A DNA stretch of 12,025 nucleotides from Syntrophales bacterium (GTDB taxonomy: Bacteria > Desulfobacterota > Syntrophia > Syntrophales > UBA2251). Both the position numbers and the translations under genes were made by a program. Positions 1 through 7,255 of the stretch are shown here, piece after piece. The stretch covers positions 1 to 12,025 of the forward strand of contig JALNWL010000060.1 of assembly GCA_023230905.1 (NCBI GenBank), read 5' to 3'. Every line of letters begins with the position of its first letter. Position 1 is the stretch's first letter. The notes beneath the pieces are model-generated. The model had not been told where the DNA came from, made no database searches, and was given only the letters and a program-made list of their open reading frames with translations.

Positions 1-887
1 GCTTCACGGGCGCGCCCCTGCCCGGCTTTCCTTACGAATTTCACCGTTCCTTGCAGCAATCCATCGAGGACATCGAACGTTACAAGGTCAATGTCCTCTC
101 CGGAATCGGGTCCTACGTCCGCAGACTCATCATGGTCGCCGAAGAACAGGGGAGGGATTTTTCGTCCGTCAAGTCCGTCCAGGCCTTGGGAGAGGCCGTT
201 CCCATGGGCATGCGCGATGACATCGTCCGCAGGCTGCAACGCTTGGGGGCCGGCGAGGTCTTCGTCAGCAACGCCTTCGGGTTTACCGAAGCGCAGAGCG
301 CGTTCCAGGAATGTCGGCCGTTGGGAGGGGCGCACGGCGGCGGACCGCTCTGCTACTTCGAAGTCGTGGATGAACAGGGAAACCGCAAACCGGATGGCGA
401 GTCGGGGCTTTTGTGCATCACCCACCTCGACCGGCGGGGAACCTGTCTGCTGCGCTATCTGGTCGGAGACATTGTCGCCATTACGGATGAACCTTGCGAG
501 CACTGCGGCCGAAACGACCAGCGGATCATTGCGGCGGTGGGGAGCACCTACGGAACGCGGACCAAGGAACTGATGAAGGTCAAGGGCACCCTGATCAATC
601 CCGAAATCATGCGCGACGCGGTCGCCAATACGGCCGGTGTAATCGAATACCAGTTTGTGGTCACGAAGGAAAACGCGGACGATCCCTATTCGATGGACTT
701 GCTCCAATTGCGTATCGGCGCCGACAAGGGGGTGGATCTGGCCGAACTGGAAAGAACGCTGAAGGAAAAGGTCAAGCGGGCCGTGGAATTGACGCCCAAA
801 ATCATCTTCGAGGAAAGGTCGGCGATCTTCAATCCGGGGGAAACGCTCAAAGCGACGCGCGTGGTGGACATGCGGCCCAAGGAATGA
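1..887 (+). CDS. PaaK-like acyl/aryl-CoA ligase, C-terminal part (5' end outside window)
   Basis: This reading frame is open from base 3 of the window to the TGA at 885-887, so the true start lies to the left. It looks like an adenylate-forming ligase of the phenylacetate-CoA ligase / coenzyme F390 synthetase group. These cytoplasmic enzymes activate a carboxylic acid with ATP and transfer it to CoA. Visible signs are a GFTEAQ segment matching the adenine-binding 'Y/F-G-x-T-E' motif, a GESGLL stretch, then RYLVGD (the ATP-ribose Asp region) and a CEHCGR Cys-x2-Cys-Gly-Arg segment. After these comes a PaaK-type C-terminal domain with KELMKVKG and LINPEI, the usual place of the hinge and small domain. 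The substrate cannot be told. About 180 bases separate it from the next gene, so co-transcription is possible but not shown. Family assignment is fairly sure; phenylacetate specificity is not implied. Confidence 0.8.
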   Translation, partial: FTGAPLPGFPYEFHRSLQQSIEDIERYKVNVLSGIGSYVRRLIMVAEEQGRDFSSVKSVQALGEAVPMGMRDDIVRRLQRLGAGEVFVSNAFGFTEAQSAFQECRPLGGAHGGGPLCYFEVVDEQGNRKPDGESGLLCITHLDRRGTCLLRYLVGDIVAITDEPCEHCGRNDQRIIAAVGSTYGTRTKELMKVKGTLINPEIMRDAVANTAGVIEYQFVVTKENADDPYSMDLLQLRIGADKGVDLAELERTLKEKVKRAVELTPKIIFEERSAIFNPGETLKATRVVDMRPKE

Positions 888-1065
888 TCGGGCGCACGTC
901 GGTGGGGGTCCACGCAAGGATCGTTTCCCGGTCGGCGACCGGCTCGACATCAACATGGCAGGCGGGCGTGAGGCGGGGGCAAGGAAACCGCTTCACGAAC
1001 ACCTGATCTTGAATTCGCAACCCGCGCGGCTTGAAAAAGACGCCCCTGTCAGAAAGGAGGGAAAG

Positions 1066-2001
1066 ATGTACTTTGGTCCCCACTTGAGAATCGAATCCTG
1101 GATGTTCGAAATTGTTCTCTACCTGTTTTTTATTCTGGTCTTCTGGGCCGGCACAAAGATCATCGGAAGAGAGAAAACAAGCCTCTTCCTCTGGGGCTCC
1201 CTGATCTGGACCCTGACCGTCGAGAATGCCATGGTCATCATCGGTGCCTATGATTATTTCGCCTATGCGAACTACTACTGCTGGGCGGACAAATTGATCC
1301 CGGGCTTCAGCGGCTGGAGCTGCATGGTCTTTTTTGTGCCTCTGAGCATCTCGATCGGCTGGTTCATCTTCGGCCTGTCCGCTTTCATTATTTCGGACCG
1401 TCTCCTGCCGCAGGGCAACATCTGGATCAAGGCGGTGGTCGCCTCCGTCATGATGGTCAGCCTCGATATGCTGATGGATCCGATCAGCGTCGTGAATGAA
1501 TGGTGGCGGTGGACCGTTGCCGGTTTTTACTTCCGGGGAGTCAGCGTCGGCAATTACATCGGCTGGTTTTTCATGCTGTTCTTCTTCGCCGGCATTTATG
1601 AGCGCAGCGTCATCGAGAAGGGCTCATTTGCCTGGTTGCGCCCCATCGAGGGGCTCATTTTCCGGCGCAACACAAAAGACCTGTCGGATACCGACAGCCA
1701 GACCCTCAAGAAGATTTTCTATTTTCGAACCGTGGCCTTCATCCCCGTGATGCTGTTCGTCACCATTCTGGCATCCCAGCCGCTCAAGCAGATCGGATTC
1801 AACCGGTACGCACCATTCAACAGCGTATTCCCAACGACATACGACCAAAAGTACCCGGCATCAGCGAAGCCGGCCGATATGGCGCCGGCGGTCATTCCCG
1901 ACGGCGACCCGAGAAAGGTCGAGGGTCCGCGTTGTGAAATCGCCAAGGGAGCGAATGTTCCGACTCAGCCTGCAGGAGGTGCAAGCCATGTTCAAAAGTA
2001 A
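1066..2001 (+). CDS. CruF-like (PF04240-type) multi-pass membrane protein
   Basis: A 311-residue integral membrane protein with about six to seven hydrophobic segments between residues 12 and 240, then a hydrophilic Pro/Ala-rich tail (about 245-311). The start ATG at 1066 has a strong AAAGGAGGG Shine-Dalgarno four bases upstream; an in-frame start at 955 adds an unconvincing non-hydrophobic leader. Polar residues inside the membrane segments follow the carotenoid-biosynthesis (CruF, bisanhydrobacterioruberin hydratase-like) pattern: E53-N54, D64, D134 and D138-P139, W146-x2-W149, Y155, then G158 and N163-x3-W167. CruF-type proteins hydrate the ends of C40/C50 carotenoids. No phytoene synthase, desaturase or other carotenoid gene is visible here, so the substrate may be another isoprenoid or lipid. 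The gene overlaps the next one by 14 bases, implying co-translation. The extra tail is longer than I would expect for the family. Family call is likely, function uncertain. Confidence 0.6.
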   Translation: MYFGPHLRIESWMFEIVLYLFFILVFWAGTKIIGREKTSLFLWGSLIWTLTVENAMVIIGAYDYFAYANYYCWADKLIPGFSGWSCMVFFVPLSISIGWFIFGLSAFIISDRLLPQGNIWIKAVVASVMMVSLDMLMDPISVVNEWWRWTVAGFYFRGVSVGNYIGWFFMLFFFAGIYERSVIEKGSFAWLRPIEGLIFRRNTKDLSDTDSQTLKKIFYFRTVAFIPVMLFVTILASQPLKQIGFNRYAPFNSVFPTTYDQKYPASAKPADMAPAVIPDGDPRKVEGPRCEIAKGANVPTQPAGGASHVQK

Positions 2002-2269
2002 ACTGAATCCGGAAGTCTCCGCCGAGACCCTGAAGGGGCGTGTGTGGATTGGGGTGTTCCTGCTGGCGATCTGGCTGGTCTTCCTTTGGTGGGCCGGCAT
2101 CACGTTCCCGTTCGTGGGACACGACGCCAACGGGCAGAATATCGTCTATGGGGTGATCGTGGGCATTCCCTTCCTGGTGCTTATAACCCTTTATATGGCG
2201 CTTGCCGTCAAAGACCTCAAAGAGGCGGTCGCGGCCATGAAGGCATTTTCTAAAGGAAACAGGAAGTGA
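1988..2269 (+). CDS. Small two-span inner-membrane protein
   Basis: A 93-residue protein beginning at ATG 1988, chosen over an upstream in-frame start (1934) because AGGAGGT lies seven bases before it at 1975-1981. It overlaps the end of the CruF-like gene by 14 bases in another frame, a typical translational-coupling arrangement. Two hydrophobic stretches, about residues 19-42 and 51-73, are joined by a short polar loop (GHDANGQN). They are followed by a charged amphipathic tail (about 75-93) with a K-rich end, which would sit in the cytoplasm by the positive-inside rule. I do not recognise the family; it resembles small transporter or enzyme subunits in general layout (DUF485-like proteins were considered but no signature was seen). 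Because of the overlap it probably works with the CruF-like protein, which is an inference from gene order only. Confidence 0.7.
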   Translation: MFKSKLNPEVSAETLKGRVWIGVFLLAIWLVFLWWAGITFPFVGHDANGQNIVYGVIVGIPFLVLITLYMALAVKDLKEAVAAMKAFSKGNRK

Positions 2270-2334
2270 ACGCGGAATAGACAGGGTGGATCGACGCGCG
2301 GCAGGGCGACAGACGGCCTGGCGTCAGGACTGGG

Positions 2335-2369
2335 ATTCCCGTGTCGCCGGTTCGCCGGCGGCACGGAAT
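2335..2369. terminator. Long UUCG-loop hairpin between convergent genes (bidirectional terminator or REP-like element)
   Basis: Arms 2341-2350 and 2355-2364 pair over ten bases (one G-U) around a TTCG loop. After a bulged C at 2340 the stem continues with ATTCC (2335-2339) against GGAAT (2365-2369). It fills the 110-base gap between two converging genes, where a terminator serving both strands is expected. No T-run follows on either strand, so classical rho-independent termination is not certain. The ATTCC...GGAAT ends also resemble dispersed extragenic palindromes. Confidence 0.55.
2353..2369. repeat. 17-bp REP-like direct repeat, copy 1
   Basis: This 17-bp stretch matches 3723-3739 at 16 of 17 positions (C versus A at the tenth base). 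The copies lie just outside the two ends of the aminotransferase gene, and each is part of a palindrome. It may belong to a dispersed repeat family; the window alone cannot show that. Confidence 0.4.
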
Positions 2370-2379
2370 GTCCTCCGCG

Positions 2380-3684
2380 TTACGTGGCGGAGTTGATGTA
2401 GCGTGTCACACTCTCGGCGATGGTGCGGACGACCTGCTCGAATTCCTTCTCGTCCTTGTCGAGCAGGGTCATCCGGAAGCCCGGCAGGGCGGTGAAGAAC
2501 GACGTCAGCGGCACGACGCAGATCCCGGTTGCCCCCAGCAGATAGTACACGAATCGTTTGTCGGGCTCGATCTTGTCGTGCACCAGTTTCTCGATGAACT
2601 GGCGAATCTCGTCGTTCTCGATGGGCAGGGCCTGGCGGTTGTTCAGGATCGCCTCGTTGAACACCGCCGTCATGTAGAAGGCGCCGTTCGTCCGGTTGAC
2701 GATCAGGCACGGGACGTCACTCAGGATGTCGTAGGCGATGTTGGATAGCTTCTCGTAGTGGCGGACCCGCTCGTTCAGGTAGCGGTCGTACTCCGCATGC
2801 TCCATGATCCGGGGAATGGCGATCTGGGGCAGCGTCGTCGAGCAGACCTCGGACATCTTCTGGCTGAGGATGGCGCCGATGTAGCGCGAGAATGTTTCAT
2901 CCTTGTCGGCGTTGTACACCTCGATCCAGCCGCAGCGGGAACCCGGCCAGGGGAATTCCTTCGAGATCCCCTTCATGCTGATCCCCGGGACGTCCTCGAT
3001 GATGTCGGAAAGGGGGACCGTCTGCTTGCCGTTGTAGACGATGTTCCGGTAGGTTTCGTCGAAGACGAGGAACAGATCGTGCTCCTTGGCGATCTGGACA
3101 ATCTGGCGGAGGTTTTCCTCGGGATAGACGAACCCGGTCGGGTTGTCCGGGTTGATGACGAGAATGCCCACGATGGCGTGATGGCTCTTGACCTTCAGTT
3201 CCAGCTCCCGGATGTCCGGGCACCAGCCGCTGTACGGATTCATCCGGTAGGTGTTCGGCGGGAAGGAGGCGTGGAGCACCTCCGCTAGCAGGTGGGTGGA
3301 GTAGGTCGGCTCCGGCAGGATGACCCGGGCGTCGATGCGGATGGAGCTGTAGGCGCGGGCGATGGCATCGCCCAGGCCATTGAAAAAGATGATGTCCTCC
3401 GGGGAGATCTGGACCTTGCCCCGCCGGTTGACCTTGTCGGCCAGGTATTCCCGGGTTTCGTTCATGCCCTTCGTCGGCGAATATCCGTACGACCGGTCTT
3501 CCTCGAGAATCTTGACCAGGACCTCTTTCATCCAGGCCGGGATCTTCTCCCCCTTGTTGATCGGATCGCCGATGTTCTCCCAGACGACCTCCCGACCGTA
3601 GGATTTCAGTTTATTGGCAACCGCCACGATGTTGCGGATCTCGTAGGTCAGACCGCTGCCGCTCTTCGCAATATCGAACCTCAT
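2380..3684 (-). CDS. Class I/II PLP-dependent aminotransferase (AspC/AlaA-like)
   Basis: A 434-residue cytoplasmic fold-type I aminotransferase, which would exchange an amino group between an amino acid and a 2-oxo acid through pyridoxal phosphate. The start is ATG at 3684, with GGAAGAGG five bases upstream; a TTG five codons earlier is a poorer choice. Landmarks are NIGDP (38-41), the cofactor-binding NPDNPTG (178-184), D209 and Y212 in the FDETY segment, Schiff-base lysine K242 in ISKEF, R250 in GSRCGW, and the substrate carboxylate arginine R404 in PGFRMTL. All catalytic residues are present. The N-terminal pattern Y-x-IR...NIGDP fits the alanine/aspartate (COG0436) group, but the donor cannot be decided. 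It is a single-gene unit, convergent with the membrane protein genes on one side and divergent from bioY on the other. A 14-bp palindrome lies in its leader. Confidence 0.9.
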   Translation of the reverse strand: MRFDIAKSGSGLTYEIRNIVAVANKLKSYGREVVWENIGDPINKGEKIPAWMKEVLVKILEEDRSYGYSPTKGMNETREYLADKVNRRGKVQISPEDIIFFNGLGDAIARAYSSIRIDARVILPEPTYSTHLLAEVLHASFPPNTYRMNPYSGWCPDIRELELKVKSHHAIVGILVINPDNPTGFVYPEENLRQIVQIAKEHDLFLVFDETYRNIVYNGKQTVPLSDIIEDVPGISMKGISKEFPWPGSRCGWIEVYNADKDETFSRYIGAILSQKMSEVCSTTLPQIAIPRIMEHAEYDRYLNERVRHYEKLSNIAYDILSDVPCLIVNRTNGAFYMTAVFNEAILNNRQALPIENDEIRQFIEKLVHDKIEPDKRFVYYLLGATGICVVPLTSFFTALPGFRMTLLDKDEKEFEQVVRTIAESVTRYINSAT

Positions 3685-3719
3685 ACACGCCTCTTCCAAC
3701 GCTGTCGCCCGCCGCGCGC

Positions 3720-3739
3720 TTCCGCCGGCGGAACGGAAT
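3720..3739. repeat. 14-bp perfect palindrome plus REP-like repeat copy 2
   Basis: Bases 3720-3733 read TTCCGCCGGCGGAA, identical on both strands. Bases 3723-3739 match the stretch at 2353-2369 at 16 of 17 positions. It lies in the aminotransferase 5' leader, so it could be a regulator site, an mRNA hairpin or a copy of a dispersed extragenic repeat. Confidence 0.4.
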
Positions 3740-3776
3740 CTTTTGACCCGGAACCAGGTTCAGGGCCACGTTCCAT

Positions 3777-3782
3777 AGTATA
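3777..3782 (-). promoter_or_regulatory. Possible -10 box for the aminotransferase gene
   Basis: The minus strand reads TATACT here, in an AT-rich stretch about 95 bases upstream of the aminotransferase start. No good -35 box was found at 16-18 bases spacing (AAATCT at 17), so this is a weak candidate. The plus strand overlaps it with TATAAT (3779-3784), also lacking a good -35. Confidence 0.25.
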
Positions 3783-3824
3783 ATTTAGGGGAAATAGCCA
3801 GATTTTTTTGAAAACCGGAATCGC

Positions 3825-3853
3825 TTGACTCGCCGTCCGCTCTTCCCTATACT
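3825..3853 (+). promoter_or_regulatory. Sigma70 promoter of bioYMN
   Basis: TTGACT (3825-3830), 17 bases, then TATACT (3848-3853) form a near-consensus promoter. An A/T tract with seven consecutive T (3803-3809) and AAAA (3811-3814) sits where an UP element would be. The predicted start near 3860 gives a leader of about 130 bases before the bioY ATG. Confidence 0.7.
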
Positions 3854-3993
3854 CGCCCCCCGTGACGCGGATCGAGTCCGATCCGGATTAAACACCGGCG
3901 TTTCCCCGACGCGCTTCCGCCCAACGGGTCGCGGAAGAATCCGTGACACCGTTTGGCTTCAACGGGATCGGCCCGCCGGGAAGGAGAGGTTTC

Positions 3994-4536
3994 ATGAAGG
4001 ATGCGGCCGGCCCCATCACCTTGCGGGGCATGACCCGTGCGGCCCTGTTCGGCGCCCTGACGGCCGTGGGGGCCTTCATCCTTATCCCGATCCCTCCCGT
4101 GCCGGTCACCCTCCAGACCCTCTTCCTGTACCTGGCCGCGTCCACGCTGGGCGGCGCCCTGGGGGCCTGGAGCCAGACCGTGTACCTCCTGCTCGGCATC
4201 ATCGGTCTGCCCGTCTTCGCCGGCGGCAAGGCGGGGCTCGGCGTCCTGATCGGGCCGACGGGCGGTTACTTGCTGGGATTCGTCCCGGCGGCCTGGATCG
4301 CCGGCCACCTGATCGCCCTGAAGGCAAGGCCCGGCTTCGCCTGGGTGGCCTTCTCCCTGGCCGCCGGCACGGCCTGCCTCTACGGGACGGGCGTCGCCCA
4401 ACTGGCCGTCGTGGGAAAGCTGGGACTCGCGAAGGCCCTGACCGTCGGCATCCTCCCTTTCCTGCCGGGGGATGTTCTCAAGATCGCCGCGGCGACGGGC
4501 ATCTTCCTCAAGGTCCGGGATCGCCTGAAAAGATGA
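3994..4536 (+). CDS. bioY: Biotin transporter substrate-binding (S) component BioY
   Basis: A 180-residue, about six-span membrane protein that captures biotin and delivers it to the cytoplasm together with an ECF module. The ATG at 3994 is preferred because AAGGAGAGG lies just upstream (3981-3989); a GTG at 3943 would add a non-hydrophobic leader. BioY hallmarks are PIPPVPVTLQTL (residues 32-43), the GLPVFAGG segment (71-78), the GPTGGYLLGF block (87-96) and PFLPGD-x2-K (155-163), whose acidic and basic residues lie at the ligand site in the family. The length fits the family norm (180-200). It is first in a three-gene operon, 10 bases from the ATPase gene, with its own promoter at 3825-3853. 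No biotin-repressor site was recognised. Confidence 0.95.
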   Translation: MKDAAGPITLRGMTRAALFGALTAVGAFILIPIPPVPVTLQTLFLYLAASTLGGALGAWSQTVYLLLGIIGLPVFAGGKAGLGVLIGPTGGYLLGFVPAAWIAGHLIALKARPGFAWVAFSLAAGTACLYGTGVAQLAVVGKLGLAKALTVGILPFLPGDVLKIAAATGIFLKVRDRLKR

Positions 4537-4546
4537 GGAGCGAGGC

Positions 4547-5407
4547 GTGATCCAGGTTCAAACCGTAACCTTCACTTACGATGGCGAGTCCCGCTCCGTC
4601 CTGAGGGGAGCCACGTTCGTCGTCGCCCCGGGAGAGCACGTCGTCCTGTCGGGTCCGAACGGCTGCGGCAAGACAACGCTTCTGAAGCACCTGAACGCCC
4701 TTCTCGTCCCCACAGCCGGCGAGGTCTTGATCGACGGCTTGAGCACGCGGGACCGCCGCCACGCCCCGGAGATCCGGCGGCGTGTGGGGATGGTCTTCCA
4801 GAACCCCAACAGCCAGATCGTAGGGATGACGGTGGAAGAGGACGTGGCCTTCGGTCCCGGCAACCTCGGTCTCCCGCCGACAGAGATCCGGCGGCGCGTG
4901 GATGCAGCCCTCGCAGCCGTCGACCTGGACGCCCTGAGACATCGCTCCCCCCAGGCCCTCTCCGGCGGGGAGAAGCGGCTGCTCGCCATTGCCGGCGTCC
5001 TGGCCATGGAGCCGCGCTACCTGGCCCTGGATGAACCGACGGCCTACCTGGACCCCGTCGGCCGCCGCCGCGTCCTCGACGTCCTCGACTGCCTGCAGCG
5101 CGAAGGGATCGCGATCCTCCACGTCACCCACGATTTGGACGCCCTCCTGAACGCCGACCGCCTGCTCTCCCTGGACGGCGGCGTCATCCGCCACGACGGT
5201 CCGCCGCGCGTCATCCTGAAGGAGCCGGGGGCATGGTCCGGGATCGGCCTGGAAACGCCTCCCGTCGCCCGCTTGCTGGAGCGCCTGCGGCAGGACGGCG
5301 TCGATCTCCCCGCCGACGTCCTGACGGTGGAGGAGGCCGCCCGGGCGCTGCAGGGCCTACTGGCCGGGCGCGACGCCGGCGGGAGAACGGAGGGCGGGCC
5401 GCCATGA
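4547..5407 (+). CDS. bioM: ECF transporter ATPase (CbiO/BioM type)
   Basis: A 286-residue ABC ATPase that powers biotin uptake by BioY. The GTG start at 4547 follows GAGGAG at 4535-4540. All nucleotide-binding motifs are intact: Walker A GPNGCGKTT (36-44), Q-loop Q85 in the FQNPNSQ segment typical of ECF and CbiO ATPases, signature LSGGEK (138-143), Walker B LALDEP with D162/E163, the D-loop AYLD, and the switch histidine H195. Residues from about 225 onward form a C-terminal extension, as in other EcfA proteins. There is one ATPase gene rather than two, so it probably works as a homodimer, the BioMNY arrangement. Its last bases overlap the start of bioN (ATGA overlap at 5404-5407), indicating translational coupling. 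The biotin assignment rests on the bioY neighbour. Confidence 0.92.
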   Translation: MIQVQTVTFTYDGESRSVLRGATFVVAPGEHVVLSGPNGCGKTTLLKHLNALLVPTAGEVLIDGLSTRDRRHAPEIRRRVGMVFQNPNSQIVGMTVEEDVAFGPGNLGLPPTEIRRRVDAALAAVDLDALRHRSPQALSGGEKRLLAIAGVLAMEPRYLALDEPTAYLDPVGRRRVLDVLDCLQREGIAILHVTHDLDALLNADRLLSLDGGVIRHDGPPRVILKEPGAWSGIGLETPPVARLLERLRQDGVDLPADVLTVEEAARALQGLLAGRDAGGRTEGGPP

Positions 5408-6201
5408 TTCCCGCCGGCCAGTACCTCCCCGGAGACGGTCCGATCCATCGGCTCGATCCGCGCGTGAAGATCCTCTGGGCCATCGCCTTCAGCATCCTTC
5501 TGTTTCAGGCAGGACTCGCGGGCGGCATCCTCCTGACGGCGCTCTTGGCGGCCGTCGGCGCCATGTCCGGCATCCCGTTCCGCCGCTTCCTGTCCGCCCT
5601 GGGCCCGTTGTGGGTCCTCGTCGCCCTCCTGTTTCTCCTGCATGCCTTCTTTTCGAACGGGCCGGTCCTGTTCGCCCTGCCGGGCCTGCCGATCGCCCTC
5701 ACCTCCACCGGCCTCGCGCGGGGATTCACCGTCGCCTGGCAGTTCCTCTGCCTAGTCTCCGCGGGCCTCTTCCTGACCCTGACCACGCCGCCGGGGCTCC
5801 TGGTCCTGGGCCTCGAACGGCTGCTCAAACCGACGGGACGTCTCGGCGTGCCCTACACGGAGCTCGCCTTCACGGTTTCGATCGCCCTGCGCTTCCTGCC
5901 CATGCTCCACGAGACGTTCCTGCAGGTCCGCGACGCCCAGCGTTCCCGGGGCTCCGACACCCGGAGCGGAACGCTTCCCGGGCGCCTCCGGGCCGTCTCC
6001 GCCCTTGTCGCCCCCCTGCTCCTGGGGACCTTCCGCCAGGCCGATGCCCTGGTCGAGGCCATGGAGGCGCGGGGCTACCGCCCCGGCCCCCGGACGGGCC
6101 TGACGACCCCGCGCTTCACGCCGCCGGACGTCGCGGCCTGCGTTCTGCTGGGACTGATCGTCGCCTTGATGACGCTCCCCCTGGCCCTCCGGCTCTTTTG
6201 A
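5404..6201 (+). CDS. bioN: ECF transporter transmembrane (T) component (CbiQ/BioN type)
   Basis: A 265-residue EcfT protein that couples the ATPase dimer to BioY in the inner membrane. The start at 5404 shares ATGA with the bioM stop; an upstream in-frame start inside bioM (5233) is an artefact of GC-rich sequence. The N-terminus carries the typical HRLDPRVK segment (15-22). Hydrophobic spans follow up to about residue 125 and near 245-262. Two Ala-Arg-Gly-type coupling motifs, SRG (181-183, in AQRSRG) and ARG (222-224, in MEARGY), sit in the cytoplasmic helices that dock into the ATPases. The length fits the family. It ends the bioYMN operon, with a possible weak terminator just after it. 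Confidence 0.92.
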   Translation: MIPAGQYLPGDGPIHRLDPRVKILWAIAFSILLFQAGLAGGILLTALLAAVGAMSGIPFRRFLSALGPLWVLVALLFLLHAFFSNGPVLFALPGLPIALTSTGLARGFTVAWQFLCLVSAGLFLTLTTPPGLLVLGLERLLKPTGRLGVPYTELAFTVSIALRFLPMLHETFLQVRDAQRSRGSDTRSGTLPGRLRAVSALVAPLLLGTFRQADALVEAMEARGYRPGPRTGLTTPRFTPPDVAACVLLGLIVALMTLPLALRLF

Positions 6202-6208
6202 GGCCATC

Positions 6209-6232
6209 CCGTCGGTCGTGACGGCCATTTTT
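6209..6232 (+). terminator. Possible rho-independent terminator of bioYMN
   Basis: CCGTC (6209-6213) and GACGG (6220-6224) pair around a six-base loop, followed after three bases by five T (6228-6232). The stem is short, so strength is doubtful. Its place, seven bases after the bioN stop and directly before the next promoter, supports the call. Confidence 0.45.
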
Positions 6233-6233
6233 G

Positions 6234-6263
6234 TTGACAAGCCCCGCCCTTTTCTCCTACACT
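6234..6263 (+). promoter_or_regulatory. Sigma70 promoter of the ribonuclease D gene
   Basis: Consensus TTGACA (6234-6239), 18 bases, then TACACT (6258-6263, four of six matches). The predicted start near 6270 precedes the chosen RNase D ATG by about 73 bases. Confidence 0.6.
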
Positions 6264-6342
6264 CCCACGCACCGCCGGGGATGTGAAACCGTCCCGTCTT
6301 CCCGAGACAGGATGTTCGCGGCGGCCGGAAAGACGCGCAACC

Positions 6343-7224
6343 ATGAATGGCCCCTGGATATGGATCGACAGCCCCGACAAACTGCGGGACGCCCGGCAAA
6401 AGATTTTTCAAAGCCGCGCCCTGTGCATCGACACGGAGTACGACTCCTTTCGCTACTTCCGGGAGAGGCTTTGCCTGATCCAGATCCGTGACGGGGCGAC
6501 AACCTACCTGTTCGATCCGCTCGATTCCCTGGATTTCTCGTTTCTCGGCGGTCCATTCGCGGATCCGGCCGTCCTCAAGATTTTCCACGCCGGCGACAAC
6601 GACATCCGCCTGCTCAAGCGGGACTACGGCTTCCAGTTTCGTCACCTCTTCGACACGCAGCGGGCGGCGAGCCTGCTCGGAAGCCAGCACCTCGCCCTGT
6701 CCACCGTGATCGACACGTTTCTCAAGATCGATCTGGACAAGACCAAGAAGATGCAGCGTTCCCGGTGGGACCGGCGCCCGCTCTCGGACGCCCAGATTCG
6801 CTATGCCATCCGGGACACGCTCTTCCTCTTCCCCCTCTATGAAACCCTGTCGGCGCTCCTCGCGGAGCGCGGGCTGATCGAACAGGGCGAGGCGGTCTTT
6901 GCGGGGATGGCCGCCGTTGTCTGGCAGGAGAAGACCCCGCATCCCCGCGCCCACGAGCGGATCCCCGGGTATGAGGTCCTGACCGACAACGAGCGGCTCC
7001 GTCTCCGGCGGCTCGTCGAGTGGCGCTTCGCCAAGGCCCGGGAGGTGGACCGGTCGGCATTCATGGTGCTCTCCGACCAAGAGCTCCTGCGCCTTTCGCA
7101 GAGCCGGACGCCGTCACTGACGTTCTTCCGGGAGCAAGGGCTCCTTCCACCGGGAAAGATCGACCGGTACGGAACGGAGGTGCTGGCGGTCCTGGCGGCG
7201 GCCGGCACGTCCCCGGCCGGCTGA
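6343..7224 (+). CDS. rnd: Ribonuclease D-like 3'-5' exonuclease with HRDC domain
   Basis: A 293-residue DEDDy-family exonuclease, expected to trim the 3' ends of tRNA and other small RNAs in the cytoplasm. Catalytic residues are visible: D30 and E32 (IDTEYDS), D87 in the FHAGDND segment, and Y154 with D158 in RYAIRD, the Y-x3-D of the DEDDy type. The C-terminal part (about 212-287) has an HRDC nucleic-acid-binding pattern: LTDNERL, then FMVLSDQELL and KIDRYG. RNase D of E. coli has two HRDC-type domains and about 375 residues; this shorter form with one is common in other bacteria. The ATG at 6343 was chosen since the protein then begins right at the exonuclease fold. A GTG at 6283 would add 20 Arg/Pro-rich residues and sits only about 13 bases from the predicted transcript start. 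It seems to be a single-gene unit. Confidence 0.88.
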   Translation: MNGPWIWIDSPDKLRDARQKIFQSRALCIDTEYDSFRYFRERLCLIQIRDGATTYLFDPLDSLDFSFLGGPFADPAVLKIFHAGDNDIRLLKRDYGFQFRHLFDTQRAASLLGSQHLALSTVIDTFLKIDLDKTKKMQRSRWDRRPLSDAQIRYAIRDTLFLFPLYETLSALLAERGLIEQGEAVFAGMAAVVWQEKTPHPRAHERIPGYEVLTDNERLRLRRLVEWRFAKAREVDRSAFMVLSDQELLRLSQSRTPSLTFFREQGLLPPGKIDRYGTEVLAVLAAAGTSPAG

Positions 7225-7246
7225 GGGGGCGGGGAACGGACCCCCC
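7225..7246 (+). terminator. GC-only hairpin after the RNase D gene
   Basis: A G-rich arm (7225-7234) can pair with six C at 7241-7246, for example GGGG (7231-7234) with CCCC (7241-7244) over a six-base loop. No T-tract follows. It begins directly after the stop codon, which is the only reason to suspect termination. Confidence 0.2.
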
Positions 7247-7255
7247 GTCGACCCG

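Larger units (their letters stand above)
3685..3993. other. Divergent intergenic region between aminotransferase and bioY
   Basis: No credible gene lies here. Going from left to right it holds the aminotransferase leader with its Shine-Dalgarno (3690-3697, minus strand) and the palindrome at 3720-3733. Next is an AT-rich core around 3776-3820 with -10-like boxes on both strands, then the bioY promoter (3825-3853). The bioY leader of about 130 bases carries a small hairpin, CGGATC / GATCCG (3868-3873 with 3880-3885, six-base loop). I saw no BirA-type biotin operator (TTGTAAACC / GGTTTACAA) in it. Confidence 0.6.

Noticed and set aside
928..942. CCGGTCG / CGACCGG inverted repeat after the ligase gene, as terminator
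   Set aside because: The arms leave a one-base centre, so only about five pairs can form, and no T-run follows.
3868..3885. Riboswitch in the bioY leader
   Set aside because: Only one six-pair hairpin is evident, and biotin is not known to be sensed by a common riboswitch class; no known riboswitch core was recognised.
5233..5403. Earlier start for the T component inside the ATPase gene
   Set aside because: It would add 57 Arg/Pro/Gly-rich residues with no family match. The ATGA overlap start at 5404 begins exactly at the usual EcfT N-terminus.
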